Part shown: positions 35,296 to 46,330 of the stretch, in pieces
Numbering within the stretch: the stretch's first letter is position 1
Layout of the letters: every line of letters starts with the position of its first letter
NCBI GenBank assembly: GCA_030998015.1
Contig: JARWMV010000239.1
Span: 1,475,815-1,539,814 of the forward strand
Origin: Ceratorhiza oryzae-sativae
Lineage: Eukaryota; Basidiomycota; Agaricomycetes; Cantharellales; Ceratobasidiaceae
Length of the DNA stretch: 64,000 bases
Direction: 5' to 3'
Notes under the pieces: generated by a model
The model's input: the letters and a program-made list of their open reading frames with translations, nothing else
Told to the model about the DNA's origin: nothing
The model's database searches: none
Program-made: the position numbers and the translations under genes

Positions 35296-37790
35296 TTACT
35301 TGCATTTATAGCTGGCTGCGTTGTTGGGATCACCACCAATGTATTTGCCCTCCTGTAAGCACGCGAAACCATCAATTAGTGTTTGGCCAAAGTTAACTAC
35401 TCCAATCCGGTCATACCTGTGGGTATGGACAGAACAGGCGCGTCAGCTCCACGCCTTGTGTCTTGTTCCCATTCACATAGCGCGCGCCGATGATTGAGTC
35501 TGGCGCTTTTCCCTTTTCGACCCACTCCATGAGGGCAAGTATCGAGTCATGCTTAGTGTCAAAGACAGGGGATTGGCCCGCCCCGCCTGTATAGTCTTCG
35601 GATTGCACAGGACGCCCGAAACCATCGGCAGCAGGGCCTCCACCACAGTGACGCATGCCGGGTATGAGAAAGAGTCGATAGTCGTTTACGAGTGAACCTT
35701 TTATATATGCGCGGACCCGATCATAGTACCAGGTTGCTCCGAGCGGGCTATTGCGCCCACGAATCAAGGCTCAGGAGACATTTAGACGAGCAGGTGAATT
35801 CGCTTACGGGACGAGGCCGTCGGCGAGTCCTTGGAACTCCAACACCTTTCCGCCTCGTTTGAAGAACGGCTTGAGGTTTGGGTTTATGGCATTGCTGCGA
35901 CCAGGGTCAGTAGTATGAGCGAGTTTGGTGATGCGTTGTAGTTCTGTTTCGTTCAATCGGGGTATGGGTCTGCAGATATTCAGTAATGGAGGAATAGAGG
36001 GAGAAAAAACGACATACTGGACTGAGGTATAGTTGTATACTTGATACAGAAAGTAATCCACTGTATCAAAAGCGGAAGTTACCACAATGTATGCCAATTC
36101 ACTTGGGTATTAAAGCTCACAAGAAAGCTGAAAAGGTGTTGTTCCAATTGTAGCTGCCCACTCGACTTCACTTCCAGGAAGATATGCAGGATACAAGAGC
36201 TCTCCGCTCTGCGAGGTCCAGTTCTGATAGATAGATCGAAGAGTTTCTATCTGTGCATCGCCTAGGCAAGTCGATGCGTTGACAAACGGCGATGGTTCAG
36301 ACGATCCACATCTGATCGTCGCTGTATTTGGTTTACAGCCTTGAGGCTATAGACAGGTTAGTCAATTGCATAGTGTAAGCTTGCACGACTCACGTTGAGT
36401 ATAATTCCATCTTTCACCCCATCAATTTCGTCGCACTGTCTCACTACCTCTTGGTTCCAAAGGGGAAAGAACGAGGCTGGGATATTTTTTGTCGGATTGC
36501 CGAGGTCGTTGTTCAAGTTGAATGTATGCAAAAACCATCCGAGCCTGCCTCGTAACGATAATTAGCACATACTGATTGCATATCTATTCTTCGACTGACA
36601 GTAATGACCACCATTGTCCAGCTGAACCAAGTTTCGTCAATATCATCTATTGCGGCAGATTCGGGCTTACGAGCGGTGACGACAATGCCGTCGTAATCTT
36701 CAGGATACTCCTGTATTTCTTTGAACCCTGGGAAATAACAGGATTTACATGTGCCCGACAACAACGAACGCCCGAAGTACCTTGTTTTCCCCCACTGGAA
36801 CAACCCGTCCAATAGCTATAGCTCGGTTTTTTCTTGTAATACTCTTGGACTATCTTCTTGGAGAACACTGTGCTCAAATGAACTGCCCGGTATCCAAAAT
36901 CAATCTAAAAATCAGAGCGAAAGTAAGTCTGTGGATACCAGGTATTTGAGAATGGCTCACCTGGGATTCTGGATTCGAGATTGCAAACGTCCCATCTATT
37001 TCAGTTCTGTAATTTTTGCTCAGATATTTGAAGCTCCCGCACTGCGTAGATCACTGACCCATTGTGACCTGTAAACGTTCATGTTAGTATAACGTGCTGA
37101 ACGACAAGTTTGGATTTTCCTTGCCCACGTTGGTTCCCGCAACAGCGAACCCATACCTAGTCAACGCCACACCCATGTCCTTTTAATAACCCATGTGAGG
37201 ATACATGCCTTTTCCAAAAGGTTTCGAACTTACGCGATGGAAGAGAAATCCCGCATCCTGAGGTCCAAATGAGTCAATTTCAGAACGCACCTCGCGCTAC
37301 TCGTACTTACCCCACCGTTTCCGACCTAGGTCCCACGAACACAACTGTTAGTAAGAATCACGTCGATCCAAGACGGACATACATGAGCAAATCGACCTTG
37401 ATGCACTCTATCAGCATACTCGCGCGCGTCACGGTTCGCCCGTTGAACATACCATTCCAGTTCTTAACGGTGGGCAGCCAAACTTCAAACTGAATCGACG
37501 AGGTGGAACTGGTATTGTAGTTTGCGCCAAATCGACAAAACTCGGTCAAGTTGTGTGCTGGGATTGGGATATCTGGACCTGCGATATCTGAGCCAGCTGG
37601 ATAACTACCGAACAATATGAGTAAGAATGTGCGAGAATAAAATAAAAGAGACTAACATTCGAGAGACATAAGGTCGAACTCCAGGAATCAGATTCTGTGA
37701 AGACTGAAACAGTCCAGCGCAGTCGGGGGAACCCAGCCCGAAAGCCAAGCTCGCGAGAGCAAGAGAAATTGCTGCTGTAGCGGACCTCAT
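35296..37790 (-). pseudogene. Tannase/feruloyl esterase-family gene, copy 2, one in-frame stop
   Basis: The start at 37790 gives a signal peptide (MRSATAAISLALASLAFGLG). Motifs run in family order: LTEFCRFGANYNTS, MGVALTRYGFAVAGTN, GHNG, YWTGCSSGGKQG with the nucleophile Ser and its Cys neighbour, EIQEYPEDYDGIVV, RQCDEIDGVKDGIILNP, YLPGSEVEW, GKVLEFQGLADG with the acidic residue, IPGMRHCGGGPAADGFGRP with the His, and a final GKYIGGDPNNAASYKCK. One TAA (36112..36110) falls in frame after TPFQLSCEL, where copy 1 reads through; the only GT-AG excision possible there would be about 19 nt, too short. The intron before GHNG seems to use a GC donor (GCAAGG). Reading: either recently inactivated or carrying a sequence error. 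The catalytic residues are all present. Confidence 0.76.
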
Positions 37791-39269
37791 TTAGAATCTA
37801 GCGTAGAGGTTGCAAACACCAAGTCTAACACTCACCGTCTATATACTTTGGAGTGCAATAACACAGCCTCCCCGACAACGCCGTAACGCAAATGAATGTG
37901 CGTTGTCATGATCCTGGCATCATGGACGAGCGTACAGTGTACGTCTGAACCTGGACGGTCCTCAGCTTCTATAGGCGCGATACGGAAGAGGGCTCGGCCA
38001 ATCGCATGAAAAAGGACAGGGGAGAAAACTTTGCCGAGGTTACGGGCTTTCTAATGCTCGCTTTGGTGAGGATAGGACGGCAAGGGGGAACAAACGACCG
38101 CGCCAGCTGTCCTCATGAACGACTCAGAACTACCCCTCTCGGTATAGTTCTCACGTAGACTGCCATCGCACGGCGAAGAAAGCTCGAGGAGCGAGTATAT
38201 TATCGGATCATGAGCAAGTATTGTCGAGACCCGACGAGTGGTGTGCGCTTGTAGAGGTCGTGGTTGTGAGCATTTTGAGCGTTGAACTGGATCAAACAGC
38301 GCACCTTATGCGGAAATAGCAACAGGCGTTGCGTGTCTTGGGTGCGAGCGCATTATAAGGAGAGAAACGGGTTCATGAGCAACGAGACTTGAGCACATTG
38401 AGCTATTTAAGCCCGCGCTCGGGGTTGAGCGCTTTAAGCGCGAGGCTTGGCCGGAAGTAATTGCGGATGACAGGAAGGCAGATGGCGTAGTGCCGACTCG
38501 CCCGATCGTCCATCACGCCTGAAATTTGGAGGCTTCGCAATCTGTGTGACCGCCTTGTATCTTATCACAGACTTGCCGAAGGAGAGGAAACCCCCTGGAT
38601 ACGAGGTGTAATCATTATCAAGATCTCAGATTTCACATACACTGCGGTGATCCCGGTCATTACAGGAATGGATGATTTACATTCCTTGAATGCCGTTTCA
38701 TCAGATTTGTGTAGAATCGAAACCCTCAAGTTTGTGCCTCCGACAGCTCGCGTTGGGCAGTGGGTTGGAGGTGTTCGGGTGTGCTTTTAAAGGAGTAAAT
38801 GCCAGGCGTCCATCGAAGATTTTCCCAAACAATGCGTTGCAGTTCAGAGGTCGAACGGGCCACCAAATCAGAACAAAATCCAAAGTTCTAATATTAAATT
38901 CACCACTTTTTGAGTATAATCTCTGTCAGTGTACTGAATATTCAATCACAAAATAAAGTTGGTTGGGGCCCCTATATGCGCTTCAATCGTGTGCTACTGC
39001 CCTCCTGCGCCTCGTGCTCACCCACACTATCTTTTTTCTCCCTATATCTAGTGACTTGTGATTCCTTCTCTCCACCTATCCCTGATACTCTCGCAATGGC
39101 CACTGCCACCATTGCGCCAGTCCCGGTCTCCACATAGCTAGAGAGGGTTTGTGCCTGTTTGGCAAAAGAGCAGCGGGTGTTGTGAATATCCCAGCCACGG
39201 CAAACCCCTCCCGTGCACTTCGCGAATGGGCTGTCTCTTTAAAGGTGATTTGGCCTGCATCGCGTTGTA
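37791..39269. other. Intergenic region, promoter duplicate and unassigned DNA
   Basis: The first 270 bp resemble the upstream region of tannase copy 1. The remainder has no recognisable gene; 39070-39200 contains short open stretches that may be the decayed 5' part of the remnant that follows. Confidence 0.5.
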
Positions 39270-39427
39270 CAGTGGATGACTTCCCGTAAGGGCCAAATCT
39301 AAGCTAAGCTAAGCTAAAGTCTGGATGACGTCATAATTTATCTATGTCTGATTACTCCACGTTGCAATCACTTCGCCTTTAGAATAGCTTAGATTTAGTT
39401 TTAGCTCTTACGGGAATTCATCCAGTG
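39270..39427. mobile_element. MITE-like element with 21-bp terminal inverted repeats
   Basis: The left end CAGTGGATGACTTCCCGTAAG (39270..39290) is matched on the opposite strand by 39407..39427 (CACTGGATGAATTCCCGTAAG when reversed). Similarity continues inward as AATCTAAGCT. The left arm has four AAGCT/TAAGC tandem units at 39300-39317. The 158-bp length and lack of coding sequence fit a MITE. I could not identify a target duplication. A related end occurs at about 34990-35045. Confidence 0.62.
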
Positions 39428-39462
39428 CTGAACGCGATTAACGCAGTCCCAAATCTTACAGG

Positions 39463-40010
39463 CTCCTGCGGTCTATGACGAGGAAGCGAAGGAACAACCG
39501 AGTCGCCTCGAGGATTGCCGAAAAACTTGGCCAACTCCATGTCGAGGACTCAAATCGGCCCGGTGAAGAGTTTCTATCGCTCTTGGGGGAGTTCAACGAG
39601 TGAGGATTCGGGTATAAGCATCAAATTCCCTTTTGCTGAATAGCCACCGAGCCACCTTTCTGATTCAGGAAATGGGTTGAGAGCTGATCGTGAACCGCCC
39701 TTGACTGTAAAGTTTACATGTCAAAAAGGCATAAAACGTCAATTAGAGTATATAGAAGAGGATATGCTGAGCCGCAGTATCGGGTTTCGCGCAAGTGTGT
39801 ATCTTGATCATGTGGAAATACACTTATTGTTTTTGCCTCACCTCAGCAACAGTCTCCTTGCCAATTTAGCCGTCATCCAAACACAGCCAGACCTTCAACA
39901 ATTCAAGGAACTCGCGACGAGTCAAATCGCTTTACTTGGGGATCAACGGCCCGGCACACGCACTGGCACCCGGAACCTCGGGCAGTTGTTTACCATGATC
40001 GGCGCCCGAG
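39463..40010 (+). pseudogene. Remnant of an unknown helical protein gene
   Basis: Joined across an intron (donor GTGAGG, acceptor GATTCAG), the sequence reads RIAEKLGQLHVEDSNRPGEE, then FLSLLGEFNEKWVES. It then breaks frame by one base into REPPLTVKFTCQKGIKRQLE, EEDMLSRSIGFRASVYLD and QTQPDLQQFKELATSQIAL. The composition is that of a helical bundle, and it resembles in style the N-terminal region of fungal NLR/STAND-type proteins, though I cannot name the family. The frame break, the absence of a clear start and the MITE-like insertion just upstream suggest a decayed gene. Confidence 0.35.
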
Positions 40011-40609
40011 TTTTTTTTAGATATCAACTCGGTGTGCATGGCGCTTCACATGTTCCCCGCGTGAGGGGTGCACGAGTGGTGGCACCTGACCCTTGGGCTT
40101 ATAAAGTGGGGTAGCAAGGCATTTAACCATATATATATACAATTCGGCAGTGTCACGGATAAAAAGAGTGTTGATTGATTCCAGATTGGGCAATTTCCCA
40201 CGAAGCCAGAACCAGGCCGACACGCTGCTGAAATGGCGCAAACCCGTCGAGGGAGTTGAGACGGGGAAGCCATCGGTGGCGAACGGCCGGCTCGGGTCGG
40301 AGTGATTGTGGAGGGTTGCTTGTCTCGCGCTACGACGACCTCGGGATGCCAGCGCACGGATTCCCCGGGTCCAGTTGTTTCGGGTGGCCGGCTCGACTGC
40401 GGACGCTGGCAGCCAGAACATGTGGCCCGACACGTAGGATCCCGCATCTGTTTCCCGGCGACCACAGCAGCCGTCTGCGACCATTGCCACGCCTTAGCCG
40501 GACTCGGCCTGGGAATCCGCCATCTCCTGGCTCGTACGTGTCACCGTCCAGGGCCCGAGCGCTTTTGTATCCCGGCCACAACCGCCCAGCCGCCACGCTC
40601 GCTCTCCAG
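40011..40609. other. GC-rich region upstream of the metal transporter
   Basis: The transporter frame stays open upstream of its chosen start, and an ATG at 40346 begins an Arg/Ala-rich, acid-poor stretch (FGWPARLRTLAARTCGPTRR) that could be a mitochondrial presequence, possibly joined by an intron. Other frames on the minus strand across 40017-40490 look like shadows. Confidence 0.4.
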
Positions 40610-41991
40610 ATGGCCACTTCCCTCACCCAGCGGCGCACCTATGCCGCCAAGCACGACCACGACCATCACCACCACAGCGACGCCGACGGCGACCACTCCC
40701 ATTCGCACGGCCTGTTCCACTCTCATTCCCACTCGCACGCGCACGGCGCCGACGGAGCAGAGGAAATCATCAAGGCATTCAAGGGGGAAGGTGTGTTCTG
40801 CCGAGGACCGTTCCGGTCGCGATCGTGTAGTTGACCCGCCTGCAGGCGACCGCGGTAGCAGAATCACGATCATCGGGCTCGGGAGCAATGTCGTGCTGTC
40901 TGCTGCAAAGGGCGTCGCGGGCGTGTACCTCAACTCGGCAGCACTCGTCGCCGACGCTGCTCACTCTCTGAGCGGTGCGCATCGTCTGTTCCTCTTGTTC
41001 TTGTCCGCCAGCTCACGCGACTCGCAGACCTGCTCGGAGACTTTGTCACCCTCGCATGCTGGAAAATATCCCGCCGACCACCGACAGACGCCTACCCGTA
41101 CGGTTATGGCAAATTCGAAACGCTCGGAACGGCCGTCGTATCACTCTTTCTCGTCGGCGGAGCCGCAGCGATCGGCTTACACTCGTACACCATGCTGCTC
41201 GACACACTAACGCCTACACTGGCAACAATGCCCCCTGGTCCGGCACACGACATTCTACAAGTGCTCGTCGGGACAAAACAGACGGTCGGAGAAGTCCTCA
41301 GCCACACACACGGCCATTCTCACTCGCACGTCGAAGAGGCAGGCCTACTCGACCCCAACGCTGCATGGTTTGCGCTCGCAAGTGTGATCATCAAAGAATG
41401 GATGTACCGAGCTACCAAGGCACGCTTCTCTCCCACACCTCCCCCCTCCCATGCTCCCGTCTGACACCACCACAGAGCGTAGCAGACGACATGAAATCCC
41501 CAGTCCTGCTCGCAAACGCCTACCACCACCGCTCCGACGCCTATTCCTCCCTCGTCACCCTCCTCGCCATCCTCGGCACATGGGCATTCCCCACCATCCC
41601 GCTCGACCCGCTCGGCGGAATGTTCGTCTCGCTCCTCATCCTGCACCAAGGCGCCTCGCTCACCTGGGGCGCGTTTGGCGACTTTACCGACGCCGGCGTG
41701 CCCGCCTCGATACGCACCGAACTCGCCTCCCTCGTCGCCCCCCAGATTTCCAAAGGCGGCCTGTTGGGCGTGAGGAACGTCCGGGCCGTGCGGAGCGGGA
41801 GCGTCATGTTTGTCGATCTGACGGCCGACGTGCCGGCCAAGATGACCGTGAGCGATGCGCACGACGTCGAGAGCCGGATCCGGGACGCGATTACCGAGAG
41901 TCGGAGCGAGGTCAAGGAGGTACGCGTCCATCTCCATGCCGTCGAGGAGGGTCAAGAGAGCGGAGACGGGACCGGGGGGTTCCCTTGCTAG
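40610..41991 (+). CDS. Cation diffusion facilitator, mitochondrial MMT-like
   Basis: Exons 40610..40790, 40846..40974, 41028..41419 and 41476..41991 give 405 residues from the ATG at 40610. The N-terminus is very His-rich (KHDHDHHHHSDADGDHSHSH), a metal-binding stretch. CDF features follow: VYLNSAALVADAAHSLSD with the site A HxxxD-type pair, LGDFVTLACWKISRRPPTD, YPYGYGKFETLG, a His-rich loop (SHTHGHSHSHVEE), and YHHRSDAYSS (HHRSD). Six membrane segments are plausible and the C-terminal cytosolic domain ends VRVHLHAVEEG. Yeast Mmt1/Mmt2 of this type move iron in mitochondria (family knowledge); a zinc transporter is the alternative. The third intron (41420..41475) begins GC, not GT; AAG|GCACGC to CACAG|AGC is the only join that keeps KEWMYRATK in frame with SVADDMKSP. 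A longer N-terminus is possible. Confidence 0.88.
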
Positions 41992-42444
41992 TCGGCTCAG
42001 TCAAAAAGGATATTCGGACCGAGTGTAAGACTTTGCGATTTGGATTTCACGTATTTATATTGCAATTTCTTTATATCCTTCTGCTTTGTCCATGAGCTTT
42101 CGAACAAAAATGCCATTTGGGTTGGTTGAATAGGTGTGGCGATTGCCACGGTGATCCTATCGATGGGTGCTTTCTGAGCCGCCGTGGCTATCAGGAGCCT
42201 CATCCAAGACGTGGACTATCTCCCATCAGATTGAGAGGGCTATTCAACCCCGCAGGCTGACGACGGTAACTCGGAACGAATCTCGAGGCAGCGTTCCGCA
42301 TTTGAACCGGTCTGCGTCCCTGGTTCGTGAAACCCGTGCTCGCCCCCCTGCCCCCCTTGCAAAATGATGCACCACTTTAACCATTGTATTTTCGTACCCA
42401 TAAGACAAATAAATAAATACACTTTTTACTCGGGTCTCATCTTG
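41992..42444. other. Convergent 3' region of transporter and LtrA copy A
   Basis: Shared 3' flank of two convergent genes; no coding sequence seen. Confidence 0.5.
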
Positions 42445-45400
42445 TCACACACGGTCGGTCTGGCTGACAGGCTGAAATCGTATGCGAGAGGTGCGCACGG
42501 CAAGGTAAACCAATATCTAATACCGAGGGTCCTGTTAGCCATTTGGGACCTATCGCAGTCGTCCGACTCACCGTGTCGATCATAAACTGAATCGCATAAG
42601 CCAACGCGAGCGTCGGCAAGACCCAACCTCTGTATGCACGAGTTTCAGACCTACTCTCTGCCCCCCACGACAAAATCAAAATTGGATACTCACGCGTCGA
42701 TCCATCGGAGTACGCCAGAACGATGAGATTCGGGTGTGTCGATAGACTCGATGTACTTTTGAGATTTGCCAATGTTGAGCATCAAGAGTAGCATCATGAT
42801 GATGCCCATTGTGTATCGGCTGAGTATGGACGCCCAGTGGAATCGGTCTGAAAATGATGGTCATCACGACTTGTCCCTGAAGAACAATGAATAATGTAAA
42901 TTACCCCGGGGCCAAGACTGGATGAGGTTGAGACTCGCAAGCGTGACCAAGGTTACACCGCACATCGCCATGATGTACCGTCCATTATCGATGCTGGGTT
43001 TCACGAGTTCGTTGATAGACTACCAACCAAAGTTCCAACGAGCGACTCGGCCAATACAGGTTGTATGCGTACCTGGAAAAAGCTAGGAATGTCCCCGTTG
43101 ACCCCTAGATGATACGAGTCCTGCAATGTCGGCGAGTCAGCTTTCGATGCGACTGTGCACGTGGATATGATTCGTACCTCGAGGGTATATTGGTAGTCGT
43201 TCAAGTACTTCTGGATGTTCTGTTGGGTCGTCTCTGGAATCGAGTCATTTTCCATGAACGTCTGTGTCTCCCATTAGCGGTCGGGTCCCTTCAATTTGGG
43301 AAAAACAGAAACTTACAATATACATATTCAGCATCCCCTTCATCTCCAGTCTCAAAATCCAAACAGCGACGTGATCGTAGTAGATGCCATCCAACTCGTC
43401 TTGAGTCATATTACCTGCTCTAGGATTCGCCGTTATGTTTGCATCGACCATACGCATGAGACTCCCATATTCATCATCATACGACATGCCACCTTGAAGC
43501 AAGATGGGTCGCATGGTGGCGTTGAGCTGTGCCATGGTAGTGTTGCCACTGTCCGCAAGAGTGTTTATGATTTTGTCTTGTACATAATCGGTTGATCGGA
43601 TGAAACTTTGCAAGACAAGCTGGTTTTTTACTCCTAATGCCAAGTCAGCAAGTGCTTTGGAGCGGCAAGGATAAATAATACTACCTTCAAGCAGAAGAAT
43701 GACGCTCAGCAGCCACGGCAGGTGCATCATCACCCATGCGGCGCGCCGTCGCACAGACTTGAGCGGCGCTGCGCCATTAAAGTAGAGGTACGTGACCAAG
43801 AAGACGATGATGGCGCAGCAAACAATCCCCGTCCCCGTCGGACCGCTGAACCCAGGTGCTTTTTGGATAGCATAGAACGTTCCTGCAATGGCGTTGAGGC
43901 CCTAAACACGACATTAGCAAATGGAAGAAAAATAAAGGGGGCGACTGACTTCTCCGAGAATGATGGTGGTGATATCTGTCAGCCGGCCAGCAATCGACGA
44001 ATGCGACCGTAACTTGAGCCCTTGAGCTTCTCCAATTTCCAGCCCAAATCTCACGATGTGCGCAATAATTTCGACAAGAAGTGCTACGCCCCACAGGATG
44101 ATCCTCGTCTTGGCTCCCTCTGGTGTCCGCCCGTAACCAGACATGGTTATTCGGAATGCAACAAAGAAGAGAGTGGCAGAAATGACGAGCGAGGCAGGAA
44201 CGATCAGAAGCCGAAGTGGAAGCCTCTTGGATGTAGACGTGAGCTTTGCATAAATTGCCACTGAGTCAAAGGTGATTAGGACTACCGACGAGATGGAGAG
44301 TAACGTGGGTACACATACCTCGCAGGTGTTGAATCAGTAGAAGGGCACTGAATCCCAACGCGAATTAGCATAAAGCCATTTTGTTTTTGGTGCATATACG
44401 TACCGACTTATAGAAATAGAAATCATGATAACTCGGATGGATATCTTGGTGAGACGCTCGGCTCCATACCGATCAGGACTGATGGTCTCGACGTTGTATG
44501 TCTCCAAGTCATCGGACCCAGGCGAATGCAGGATGTAGTTGGTTACATCGAAGCCTAGGAGAAACGGCTGTTAGAATGCGTCGCTGCTTCGATAGAGATC
44601 TCAGTACCTCGGGTTGTTGCCGAGAGAGCTCCAAACGTGACCAGTTGGAGAAAGATGAAGAGCAAGTGAAACCTAGTGCGCTGTTTCAGAGATGTGGACA
44701 ACGAACAACGTCAACTCTCACCAGTCGTCCGTGTAGAACTCGACGTTGTAGAATACCTGGAGAAAATTTAGCCAGTAAGATCTATGGAACTGGCTATGCG
44801 CACCTGAGAGACCCAAAGCCACCAGGCCGTTGTGAAAAAGGCGACATAAGATACCGAATCCTGCAAACGATGAGTTTCCATCATCTGTTGGAAGCTAGGT
44901 ATCATTGTATACTGACCCAAGGGGTTCTGAATTGGGCGTTTCTGCAGGCGAATTTAATATGAATATACTCGGGGACTGCAGGCTTGCTTACGAAGTGAGA
45001 CTAGAGAATGTCGCGGTCCAAGCCAAGTCGTAAAACTGTAACACAGATAGTATCAATGCACCAATGCCCGAGAAACTGCCGGCGTACCAAATTAAGCCAA
45101 CCAGGAATTTCGTCTCCCCACTGCCTATCCAGGTTCTTTTTAACGGAGACTACACTCTCCAATTTAATGTTTTCATCCACCATCCGATCGTCATCCTCAT
45201 ATCTGGACGACGGACGACGAACTGGCCCAACTACAGGCGAATCCATCACACCCTGCCCATAGTGACTATGGGGGACAGAATCGTCGGGTTCGAACGGATT
45301 CTGCGAAACCGGCCGCCTCAACCTAAGACGATGCTCCCAGAGAGTGGGGCTGAAATAAGGGTTAGCGATAAGACCATACGTGCGGAGCAAATCGCCGTAC

Positions 45401-45465
45401 TTTGCGTCGGGATTGGGGTCAGAGTTGATGTACGTGAACAAGCTCGAGCTTTGTCTGGTCGTCAT
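42445..45465 (-). CDS. LtrA-like membrane protein, copy A
   Basis: Large multi-exon gene, more than 12 exons, from ATG at 45465 (MTTRQSSSLFTYIN) to TGA at 42447..42445. The N-terminal cytosolic part reads LWEHRLRLRRPVSQNPFEPD and RQWGDEIPGWLNLV. Membrane segments typical of low-temperature-requirement A (LtrA) proteins follow: VSYVAFFTTAWWLWVSQVFY, FGALSATTRGFDVTNYIL, then RRRAAWVMMHLPWLLSVILL. A long lumenal or external loop lies between VKNQLVLQSFI and NMYI (Asn-rich, possible glycosylation NMTQ, NTTM). Last helices: FHWASILSRYTMGIIMMLLL and GWVLPTLALAYAIQFMIDT. LtrA function is unclear. Exon borders were followed by alignment with copy B (47730-50686), with which it agrees in exon order. 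No lesion was seen. Confidence 0.8.
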
Positions 45466-46330
45466 GTTGTTCTGTGTGAGGTGTAAAGTCCATCTTGTCG
45501 TTTATGTACTGGACAGAGCTAGAGGAAGGAATGTACTTTCGTAATGTGTCAGCGCCCCGGAATGGCCGATCTGCCGCCATCATGATCGTTGGCCGAATAT
45601 GCAGCGCCTCAGGGTCGAAATCAAGACCGTTGTGGTATGGATCCGGCTCGGGCAAGTGTTCAAGACCGTGATTGAATCCAACAAGCGCTGATCAATGCCG
45701 ACATGTTTGATCATCTCAAAGCACAGCTTTCGTAATCGGACCATGGCGACTGCTTCGATTCGACTCTGATGCATTCCACTGCTTGCAACCAAACGATCTA
45801 GTCTGCTACCCCGAACTTTGGCCTCTCTAAACCTTAACCCTGCAAGCGCTCGTAGTGATAGGGGGACCGCATGGACACCCGGCCAGGCCGGCTGCTATCC
45901 GACCTGTGTTCTGGATATTATACTCGTTATCTTTCAAGAAGTCTGTACGCAACCGTCCCTCTGTGCCATAGAAACGCCGGGAAACCCCGAGGTCAGTGAG
46001 CTCGTATACCCCTGATGATTCACATCTTGGGGTGGCAATGCTTGACCTAACATGCTTGTGTCATGCTTCGTGTTCTCTTACAAACTTGTGAAAAGGATAT
46101 CTCTACTTGCTGTTGCTCTAAATTACCCCCCGCCCCCACGCCTACCCTCTCCTATATTGGGATATCTGGCGCGGGTGTAACGTTGTAAAATGGCAGGGGT
46201 TTTCTGGGGCATTACATGTTTTCCATCATTCTTGGTTGTCCCGGCGGGCAAGTTGACACGTTGTTCAGGAGGCAAGTATGGCTGAATGAAAGGGGTTTAG
46301 AATCAATCGTTGCAATCAAGTTGTGTAATA
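45466..46330. other. Upstream of LtrA copy A, with a possible gene fragment on minus strand
   Basis: On the minus strand 45740..45490 reads, with one frame change near 45690, ALVGFNHGLEHLPEPDPYHN, then FDPEALHIRPTIMMAADRPF and RGADTLRKYIP. The composition is protein-like but I do not recognise it; it may be the decayed end of another gene or an upstream exon of copy A. The rest is unassigned. Confidence 0.35.

Noticed and set aside
36080..36120. Short intron removing the TAA in tannase copy 2
   Set aside because: The only GT-AG pair there encloses about 19 nt, too short for splicing.
40302..41210. 302-codon plus-strand frame overlapping the CDF transporter
   Set aside because: Thr/Arg-rich shadow of the transporter exons; the transporter frame explains the region with known motifs.
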